A DNA stretch of 21,501 nt, taken from the NCBI GenBank assembly GCA_038236705.1, contig JBBRZN010000038.1:1-21501 (forward strand). Reading direction: 5' to 3'. The position numbers were made by a program, and so were the translations under genes. Each line of letters starts with the position of its first letter. The first letter of the stretch is position 1. This DNA comes from AC-32 sp038236705. GTDB taxonomy: Bacteria > Actinomycetota > Thermoleophilia > Gaiellales > Gaiellaceae. The notes under the pieces were generated by a model that searched no databases, had not been told where the DNA came from, and worked only from the letters and a program-made list of their open reading frames with translations. Of the stretch, positions 14,452 to 21,501 are shown piece after piece.

Positions 14452-15015
14452 ATGCGATCGCGAAGCCCGGACCCCGAGCCCGCAGCTTGGCTAGCCGCGG
14501 CCACCGGCGACGACCCGGCTGACGTGACTGCCGCGCTGGAGCTGGGAGCTCGCCGCCGCGCATTCGTCGCCGACGAGCTACTCGAAGCCGGGTTCCGAGA
14601 CCGCGAGCTGCACGACCTCCTGATGCGCTTGACCGGCGTCGACAGCGCCGAGGCCAACCGCCTGGCCAGCGCCGCCCGGGTGCGTCTCGTCGAGCTACCG
14701 CTTGGTTCCGTTCCGAGCCGCAATTGGCGGCTCGCCGAGAACGAAACCCTATTCCGACGGGTGAACGAGCGACGCTTTCAAGCCGAGACCGCCGACGCGG
14801 TGCCGGAGTGGCTCGAGATCGTCTGCGAGTGCGCCGACCGAGGGTGCCGCCGAGCGCTCACGCTCGCAACGGCCGAGTACGAATGGCTACGTCATAACCC
14901 GTCCCGCTTCGCCGTCCTGCCCGGACACGAGACACCGGCCCTCGAGAACGTGGTCGAACGGTTCCCCGGCTACGTGATCGTGGAACAGCACCCGGAGACG
15001 CGCTGGTCGGGTTGA
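14452..15015 (+). CDS. Cys-containing hypothetical protein (FRRVNER / CxC family)
   Basis: A 187-aa soluble protein. Residues 20-80 look helical (ELGARRRAFVADELLEAGFRD). The rest carries ENETLFRRVNERR (96-108), a cluster C125-E-C127-x4-C132 and LPGHETPALENVVERFPGYVIVEQ at the end. The arrangement NE-lFR-VNER, CECgd-gC, TLAEYE, RFaVlPGHE, VVER, yvvVE is one I recall as a widespread but uncharacterised actinobacterial family; no database check was made. The N-terminal 80 residues seem to be an extra module. The three Cys could bind metal or form a disulfide. It is the only + strand gene inside the minus-strand block and is flanked by the two EamA paralogues. Confidence 0.75.
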   Translation: MRSRSPDPEPAAWLAAATGDDPADVTAALELGARRRAFVADELLEAGFRDRELHDLLMRLTGVDSAEANRLASAARVRLVELPLGSVPSRNWRLAENETLFRRVNERRFQAETADAVPEWLEIVCECADRGCRRALTLATAEYEWLRHNPSRFAVLPGHETPALENVVERFPGYVIVEQHPETRWSG

Positions 15016-15285
15016 TCAGTCATGTTCGCAGCGGCTCGCCCGCCAGCTCGACCAGGGCGGCGCCCGCTTGAGCGACGGCACAGGCCGTGCGCAACGACCA
15101 GTGGCACGAAACGAACCCCCGCGCGGCGCCAGAACGCGAGCAACGACTCCGCAACGCGGCGAGTAGTTCTGTCACGTGACATTCCCGAACGCTGGCCCAG
15201 CCCAGCTTTGTCTTCCTCGGCGGAGGCGGGCTTCGCCCGCCGGAGGCTCAACTGCGCGGGACGCGCGTCAACATGACGAGTGGGC
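15016..15285. other. Non-coding gap between convergent genes
   Basis: This 270-nt gap is the longest stretch without a gene. Short open frames exist on both strands, but their translations are low-complexity Arg/Ala/Pro strings without a credible start. It contains a perfect 10-bp palindrome GTCACGTGAC (15171-15180) and leads into a group of hairpins at its right end. Confidence 0.6.
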
Positions 15286-15336
15286 TCATGGGGGAAACCG
15301 GGTTTCCCCCATGAAGCGAGCGCGCCGAAGGCGCGC
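15225..15336. repeat. Cluster of perfect hairpins, REP-like or bidirectional terminator
   Basis: Three perfect inverted repeats stand in 112 nt. GGCGGGC-TTC-GCCCGCC is at 15225-15241. A 13-bp stem with arms CATGGGGGAAACC and its exact complement, one base apart, is at 15287-15313. GCGCGCC-GAA-GGCGCGC is at 15320-15336. The second and third cover the last codons and stop of EamA copy 2, which therefore ends in the unusual tail RRARFMGETRFPP. No T-runs follow on either strand. The position between convergent genes suits a bidirectional terminator; the mosaic of short perfect stems also suits a dispersed REP-type element. Confidence 0.6.
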
Positions 15337-16200
15337 GACGCGGACGCCGCCGGTGCCGAGCGCGACGCCGGCGAGGATCAGCGCGAGCCCGCCGAATGCG
15401 GAGATGCCGAAACGCTCGTCCAGGAAGATGGCGCCGTAGGCGAGCGCGATCGGCGGTATCAGGTAGGTGACGAGCGATGCGTAAGCGGCGCCCGCCCCGG
15501 TGATCAACCCGAAGAACAGGAGGTACGCGACTGCGGTCAGCGGGATCCCGAGCACTACCACGGATGCGATCGTCTTCCAGCCCGGCACGTGGTGCGGAGC
15601 CTCGGCGGCACCGACGGGCAGCGCGACGGCGGCCGCGATGGCGGTCGAGGCGAACGCGACGACGATCGGCCTGACTGCGCCCAGGTATCGCCCCGTCAGG
15701 AGGCCGCCGACGCCGTAGCAGAACGCCATTCCGACGACCGCGAGCGCGCCGAGCACCTTGCCTTCCGGTTGCGCGCCGACGAGGAGGGCGACCCCGATGA
15801 ACCCTACGGCGACGCCGAGCAGCCGCACGCCCGTCACCCGTACCTCTCGGAAGGCGACGAACGCAAGCACCGCATTGAAGATCGGGACCGCCGCCTGGAT
15901 GATCGACGCGAGCCCGGAGTCGATTCGCGTCTCGCCCCACGAGAGCAGCCAGAAGGGAATCGCGGTGTTGATGAGGGCGACCGCGATCAGCCAGCCGACG
16001 TTCTCGCGCAACTGGCGAAGCGTCTCGCGCGTCCCGACGACGAACGGAACGAGCAGCGCGAGCGTCACCGCCGCGAGGCCGAGCCGGCCGACGATCAGCG
16101 TTGCCGGGGTCAGCTCCCGCACCGCGACCTTGATGAACATGAACGACGCGCCCCAGAGCGCGGCGAGCCCGAGCAGCATCGCGAAGTGACGGCGGTTCAC
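15286..16200 (-). CDS. EamA/DMT-family transporter, copy 2
   Basis: A 304-aa inner-membrane protein with about ten helices and two EamA repeats. It starts MNRRHFAMLLGLAALWGASFMFIKVAVRELTPATLIVGRL, closely parallel to copy 1 (AAFWGASYMFIKVANRAFEPASMILLRL). Copy 2 has GETRIDSGLASIIQAAVPIFNAVL where copy 1 has GEKHIDSGVAAIANASMPIFVVLL. Substrate unknown. GTG 16200 is used here; an ATG at 16179 is also possible. The last 13 residues or so are encoded by a hairpin cluster and have no counterpart in copy 1, which ends ARREPVAAPSP. It is divergent from purL, with only 53 nt between the starts if purL begins at 16254. Confidence 0.92.
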   Translation of the reverse strand: MNRRHFAMLLGLAALWGASFMFIKVAVRELTPATLIVGRLGLAAVTLALLVPFVVGTRETLRQLRENVGWLIAVALINTAIPFWLLSWGETRIDSGLASIIQAAVPIFNAVLAFVAFREVRVTGVRLLGVAVGFIGVALLVGAQPEGKVLGALAVVGMAFCYGVGGLLTGRYLGAVRPIVVAFASTAIAAAVALPVGAAEAPHHVPGWKTIASVVVLGIPLTAVAYLLFFGLITGAGAAYASLVTYLIPPIALAYGAIFLDERFGISAFGGLALILAGVALGTGGVRVARLRRARFMGETRFPP

Positions 16201-16240
16201 GGCGTTCGTTGGTGGGCCTGGACGCGTCCTACGACGCGGC

Positions 16241-16246
16241 TAGACT
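16241..16246 (+). promoter_or_regulatory. -10 element TAGACT of purL-purF
   Basis: The same hexamer as before purD and purB. It is followed by 7 nt (CGGCCTT) and an in-frame CTG (16254). Longer versions of PurL starting at TTG 16209 or GTG 16212 would place this element inside the coding region and leave only 8 nt between the divergent genes, so the CTG is preferred. Confidence 0.5.
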
Positions 16247-16253
16247 CGGCCTT

Positions 16254-18124
<1,871 letters not shown>

Positions 18125-18125
<1 letters not shown>

Positions 18126-19507
18126 TGTGCGGCGTGTTCGGCATCCGCGCCCCGGAGCGGGACGTGGCACGCGTGACCTACTTCGGCCTCTTCGCGCTCC
18201 AGCACCGGGGCCAGGAGTCGGCCGGGATCGCCGTCTCGGACCAGGGCCACCTGACCGTCCTGCGCGACATGGGCCTCGTCACGCAGGTCTTCGACGAGCA
18301 GAAGCTGCACGGCCTCCACGGCGAGGTCGCGATCGGCCACACGCGCTACTCGACAACGGGCTCGACGCAGTGGGCGAACGCGCAGCCCCTGATCCAGCGC
18401 GGGCGCGGGCGCACGGTCGCGCTCGGGCACAACGGCAACCTCGTGAACGCAGCTGCCCTGCGGGCCGAGCTCGCGGCGGAAGGGATAACGCTCGGCACGA
18501 CCTCCGACACCGAGATGATCGCGGCGCTGATCGCGAACGATCCCGCGCCGCTCGAGGACGCGGTCGCGAACGCGATGGCGCGGCTGGAGGGCGCGTTCTC
18601 CGTAGTCATGCTCTCCGAGGGAAAGCTGATCGGCTTCCGCGACCGGCACGGGTTCCGCCCGCTCTGCCTCGGCCGCGGCGAGGCCGGCGAGTGGATCCTC
18701 GCCTCGGAGACGTGCGCCCTCGACCTGGTCGGCGCGGAGCTCGAGCGTGAGCTCGCGCCGGGCGAGCTCGTGACCATCGACGAAACCGGCGCGCACGCGC
18801 GGCAAGCCGTCGAGCCCGCCGCCCACAGTGCGCTCTGCATCTTCGAGTTCTTCTACCTGGCCCGCCCCGACACGCGCCTGGACGGCGTCGAGGTGCACGG
18901 GGCACGGCTGCGGATGGGCGAGCGGCTCGCGCAGGAGGCCCCCGCGGACGCCGACCTCGTGCTGCCGATCCCGGACTCGGGCACGCCCGCGGCGATCGGC
19001 TTCTCGCGCGCGACAGGCATCCCGTTCTCGGAGGGCCTGATCAAGAACCGCTACGTCGGCCGCACGTTCATTCAGCCCGACCAGGGGTTACGCGAGCAGG
19101 GCGTCAAGCTGAAGTTCAACCCGCTCGCCGAGGTGGCCGGCAAGCGCGTCGTGGTCGTGGACGACTCGATCGTCCGCGGCAACACTACGCGCAAGATCGT
19201 GCAGATGCTCTTCGAGGCGGGCGCGGCCGAAGTGCACTTGCGCATCTCCTCGCCGCCCGTGATCGGCCAGTGCTTCTACGGGATGGACTTCGCCGACGAG
19301 GACGAGCTGATCGCCTTCTCGCGCTCGGTGGAGGGGGTGCGCGAGCACGTCGGCGCCACCTCGCTCGCGCACCTCTCGCTCGAGGGCCTGCAGGAGTCCA
19401 CGCAGCGCCCGCCCTCGGAGCTCTGCCGCGCGTGTCTCACGCGGGACTACCCGACGGCAATCCCGCGTGAGACGGCGAAGCTCAGGTTCGAGCCGGCATC
19501 CGTCTAG
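18125..19507 (+). CDS. purF: Amidophosphoribosyltransferase, Fe-S type
   Basis: First committed enzyme of purine synthesis: PRPP and glutamine give phosphoribosylamine. The 460-aa product has the N-terminal nucleophile Cys right after Met (MCGVFGI), so there is no propeptide of the B. subtilis kind. The glutaminase domain has ALQHRGQESAGIA, HTRYSTTGS and GHNGNLVN. The PRPP-binding loop VVVVDDSIVRGNT is at about 342-353. Four Cys match the 4Fe-4S ligands of the B. subtilis enzyme: C238 (LCIFEF), C383 (GQCFYG), C434 and C437 (LCRACL). This suggests oxygen-linked turnover of the enzyme, as in Bacillus (inference). The ATG overlaps the purL stop as TGATG. Confidence 0.97.
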
Positions 19508-19576
19508 GGCGCTCACTTGTGACGCGTGACGCCGACCAGAAGAGGCCGGGCGGCTTTGCCGGTCTGGCCGCTCCAG

Positions 19577-19846
19577 CTACTGCTCGAGAACCCTGCTTGC
19601 CTTGGCCACACCTCGGCTGAGCAAATACGCCGCGCCGAGAACCATCGAAGCTGACGCCCAGTCGTTGGCATTCCAGCGGTCATCGAGGAGCAGGATCGCC
19701 AGGAAGATCTCGATCGCAACGAAGAAGAGGAACTCGGCGTTGCCAGGAATCGGCATCCGAGCGCCGGACGCGATGGACGGCATGCCCATCGTCGGCCGGG
19801 ACGCGCCGGTGGTTCCTCCCGGCTGCTCCGGAGGAGTCGTCGTCAT
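19577..19846 (-). CDS. Small two-helix membrane protein
   Basis: An 89-aa protein with a Pro/Gly/Thr-rich, probably disordered N-terminus (1-35) and two predicted membrane helices. They are EFLFFVAIEIFLAILLL (38-54) and ASMVLGAAYLLSRGVAK (about 65-81), joined by a short charged and Trp-containing turn (DDRWNANDW). Function unknown. AAAGGAGA (minus strand, 19860-19853) lies 6 nt before the ATG, the best ribosome-binding site among the accessory genes. It starts 16 nt after the stop of the VOC gene and so is probably its co-transcribed partner. The 69-nt gap to purF has only an imperfect stem and no clear terminator. Confidence 0.75.
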   Translation of the reverse strand: MTTTPPEQPGGTTGASRPTMGMPSIASGARMPIPGNAEFLFFVAIEIFLAILLLDDRWNANDWASASMVLGAAYLLSRGVAKASRVLEQ

Positions 19847-19862
19847 GCGGGCTCTCCTTTCA

Positions 19863-20282
19863 TCAGGCCGCGAGGCCAGGTACGTGCACGATCTCCAACT
19901 TAACGCCGTCGGGATCGTAAAAGAAGACCGCGTAGTAGCCGGGCTGGTACCAGTACTCCTCCGGACCGCTCTCGATCTCGGCCCCGTGCTCGCGTAGCCA
20001 CTCGGCCCGCTCGGTCACGACCTCGCGCGAGGCGGCCTCGAGCGCAAGGTGATGGAGGCCCACGCGGTAGCGGTCGTAGCGCCCCTCGGCCTTGACCTGG
20101 GCCTCCCGGAGCCCGATCGAGGTGCCGGTGCCGAAGAGGTACCAGATCGTCTCGCCTCGCTCGCCCTGCACCTCGCTGATCCCGTGCCAGCCGAGCGGGC
20201 CGAGCAGGTCGCGGTAGAACGGCAGACTGCGCTCGATCGACGAGACGACCAGGTCGACGTGATGGACCCCGGAAGAGCGCAT
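19863..20282 (-). CDS. Glyoxalase/dioxygenase-like VOC protein
   Basis: A 139-aa VOC-superfamily protein. It begins MRSSGVHHVDLVVSSIERSLPFYRDLLGPLGW and ends YYAVFFYDPDGVKLEIVHVPG, the usual glyoxalase pattern with His in the first strand, His in VGLHHLALEA and Glu in KLEIVHV as likely metal ligands. The substrate is unknown. ATG 20282 is preferred; a TTG at 20300 adds six residues. No ribosome-binding site or TAnnnT element is obvious. It is divergent from the double-VOC gene at 20346 and is followed by the small membrane protein. A short TTGT-G-ACAA dyad (20283-20291 region) overlaps the area just before the ATG. Confidence 0.85.
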   Translation of the reverse strand: MRSSGVHHVDLVVSSIERSLPFYRDLLGPLGWHGISEVQGERGETIWYLFGTGTSIGLREAQVKAEGRYDRYRVGLHHLALEAASREVVTERAEWLREHGAEIESGPEEYWYQPGYYAVFFYDPDGVKLEIVHVPGLAA

Positions 20283-20345
20283 TTGTGACAACCGCGGCAA
20301 GCTTTCCGCGCGCCGGCGTCACTTCCTGCAAAATCCGGGCCGCCA

Positions 20346-20957
20346 TTGGAGTTGTTCCACTACCACCTGGTCACCAGCAACGTGCGGGAGGTCGAGGCCC
20401 GCTACCTGGCGAAGCTCGGCTTCAGGCTGGTCGCCCGCTACGGGCGCGTGGGCGAGGATCAGGTGCATTTCGAGGCCGGCGTGCCCTGGGACGAGCTCGA
20501 GGAGAAAGGGTTCCGGCACCGCCTGAGCGAGCTCGAGCGCGGAGCCGTGAACGTCGTCGTGCAGCCCGGCCAGTGGCCGCTTCCCCGAGTGGACCACGTC
20601 GGCCTGGCGCTCGACGACGACGAGTTCCGAGACGTGCTCGAGCGGGCCACCCGGCTGCAGCTGCGCGTGCAGGAGTACCCGGGGCGCCGCACCTTCATCG
20701 CCACCAACGTGGGTTACCGGCTCGAGGTGCACCCGCAGCGCGACTGGATCGACGAGCTGCTCGCGGCGGCGGGCGAGCTGCGGCTGACGGAGCTTCAGCT
20801 GCGGGCCGACGACCCCGAGGCCAAGGCGGGCGCGCTCGCGGAGCTGCTCGAGCTCGACACCTCGGACGGAGAGGTCGAGGTCGGCGAGGCGTCTCTTCGC
20901 TTCCTCCCCGACGGTCCCCGCGGACGCCCGGAGCTGTACGGCGAGGTCTTCGCTTAG
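20346..20957 (+). CDS. VOC-like protein, probably one and a half modules
   Basis: A 203-aa protein from a TTG start. MELFHYHLVTSNVREVEARYLAKLGFRLVARYG resembles the first half of a VOC module. RVDHVGLALDDDEFRDVLERATRLQLRVQEYPGRRTFIATNVGYRLEVHPQRDW resembles the second. Residues 148-203 (LTELQLRADDPEAKAGALAELLEL onward) look like part of a further module. The likely metal ligands are present as His and Glu (FHYH, DHVGLAL, YRLEVHP) but the substrate is unknown. The start is weakly defined: TTG 20346, with CAAAAT 11 nt upstream. It ends 25 nt before the purM start, in the same direction. Confidence 0.7.
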   Translation: MELFHYHLVTSNVREVEARYLAKLGFRLVARYGRVGEDQVHFEAGVPWDELEEKGFRHRLSELERGAVNVVVQPGQWPLPRVDHVGLALDDDEFRDVLERATRLQLRVQEYPGRRTFIATNVGYRLEVHPQRDWIDELLAAAGELRLTELQLRADDPEAKAGALAELLELDTSDGEVEVGEASLRFLPDGPRGRPELYGEVFA

Positions 20958-20970
20958 CCGACTGCGGGCT

Positions 20971-20976
20971 TAGGAT
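20971..20976 (+). promoter_or_regulatory. Candidate -10 (TAGGAT) of leaderless purM
   Basis: TAGGAT, 6 nt (CGCTTT), GTG 20983. Full TAnnnT match. It lies in the 25-nt gap after the VOC-like gene, so purM may have its own promoter. Confidence 0.5.
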
Positions 20977-20982
20977 CGCTTT

Positions 20983-21501
20983 GTGAGCTCCGGGGGCAGG
21001 ACCTACGAGGACGCGGGGGTCTCGCTCGAGGCCGCCGAGGACCTGGTCGAGCGCCTGCGCGCGGCGGTCGGCTCGACTCGCACGGCCGGCGTCGAGGGCT
21101 CGTTCGGCGCTTTCGCGGGGCTCTACGCGCTCGACGGGAACCGCCTGCTCGCCGCTTCGACCGACGGCGTCGGCTCGAAGCTCGTGCTCTCGCGCCGCGC
21201 GGGCCGGCTCCGCGATGCCGGGAAGGATCTCGCCGCGCACTGCATCGACGACGTGCTCACGACCGGCGCCGAGCCTCTCTTCATGCTCGACTACGTCGCC
21301 GCCCACCAGCTCGACCTCGCCCAGGTGGCGGAGCTCGTCGAGGGGGCGGCGGAGGTCTGCCGCGAAGCCGGCTGCGCGCTGATCGGCGGCGAGACCGCGG
21401 AGCTGCCGGGCGTCTACCGCGAGGAGGAGCTCGATTTCGCAGGCACCTGCGTCGGCATCGTCGAGCGCGAGCGCCTGATCGACGGCTCCCGCTGCGGGCC
21501 A
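20983..21501 (+). CDS. purM: AIR synthetase, partial (cut by the window edge)
   Basis: Closes the imidazole ring, converting FGAM to AIR with ATP. The first 173 residues are present. TYEDAGVSLEAAEDLV at the N-terminus, the nucleotide-binding STDGVGSK (59-66), GAEPLFMLDYVAAHQLD and LIGGETAELPGVY identify PurM. In the conserved stretch usually read CVND, this protein has CIDD (87-90), an Asn-to-Asp change. GTG 20983 is supported by the TAGGAT element. With purL and purF just upstream, three of the early pathway enzymes lie together, interrupted only by the VOC/membrane-protein group. Confidence 0.95.
   Translation, partial: MSSGGRTYEDAGVSLEAAEDLVERLRAAVGSTRTAGVEGSFGAFAGLYALDGNRLLAASTDGVGSKLVLSRRAGRLRDAGKDLAAHCIDDVLTTGAEPLFMLDYVAAHQLDLAQVAELVEGAAEVCREAGCALIGGETAELPGVYREEELDFAGTCVGIVERERLIDGSRCGP

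Noticed and set aside
14970..15276. Short ORFs on both strands between the 14452 gene and EamA copy 2 (minus 14970-15251, plus 15022-15276).
   Set aside because: Arg/Ala/Pro-rich composition, no start signal, overlap with a hairpin, and overlap with the real CDS for the minus one.
19508..19576. Terminator after purF (CCAGA ... TCTGG stem).
   Set aside because: Only short, interrupted pairing and no T-run; not strong enough to annotate.

Overview
The window comes from a GC-rich bacterial chromosome. Gene content (Fe-S type PurF, PurS/PurQ/small PurL, GTG/TTG starts, CxC-type hypothetical family) and apparent leaderless promoters suggest an actinobacterium, most likely of the Thermoleophilia (Solirubrobacterales/Gaiellales-like); that placement is inference from protein flavour and was not tested by any search.

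The backbone is de novo purine synthesis, all on the + strand: dnaB plus a small zinc-ribbon-like ORF, then purA, then purD-purE (overlapping), purB-purC-purS-purQ (each junction overlapping by 4-8 nt), purL-purF (1 nt overlap) and the start of purM, cut by the right edge. PurSQL together make the FGAM synthase complex, and PurF, D, M, E, C, B and A cover most steps to AMP. purN, purK and purH are not in the window.

Between the pur blocks lie accessory genes, almost all on the - strand: (i) 3188-4666, a 44-aa hydrophobic peptide, a frameshifted mobA-like gene and a frameshifted fdhD; (ii) 9667-16200, a small conserved-looking protein, a glyoxalase-like VOC protein, a PRC-barrel protein, a secreted Bacillus-type gamma-glutamyltranspeptidase, a GNAT acetyltransferase and two paralogous EamA transporters flanking a + strand Cys-containing hypothetical; (iii) 19577-20957, a two-helix membrane protein, a VOC protein and a divergent double-VOC protein.

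A recurring signal cuts across the window: eight gene starts on both strands have a TAnnnT hexamer 6-8 nt upstream (usually exactly 7), with three weaker versions, the arrangement expected for leaderless transcripts. It changes the likely start of several genes and implies a CTG start for purL. Other points of interest are two adjacent single-base frameshifts confined to the molybdenum-cofactor pair, an SOS-box-like site with CGAAC repeats before dnaB, a cluster of perfect hairpins that encodes the C-terminal tail of an EamA transporter, and a PurE with a non-canonical active-site loop. I saw no CRISPR array, tRNA, rRNA, insertion sequence, phage gene or recognisable defence system.
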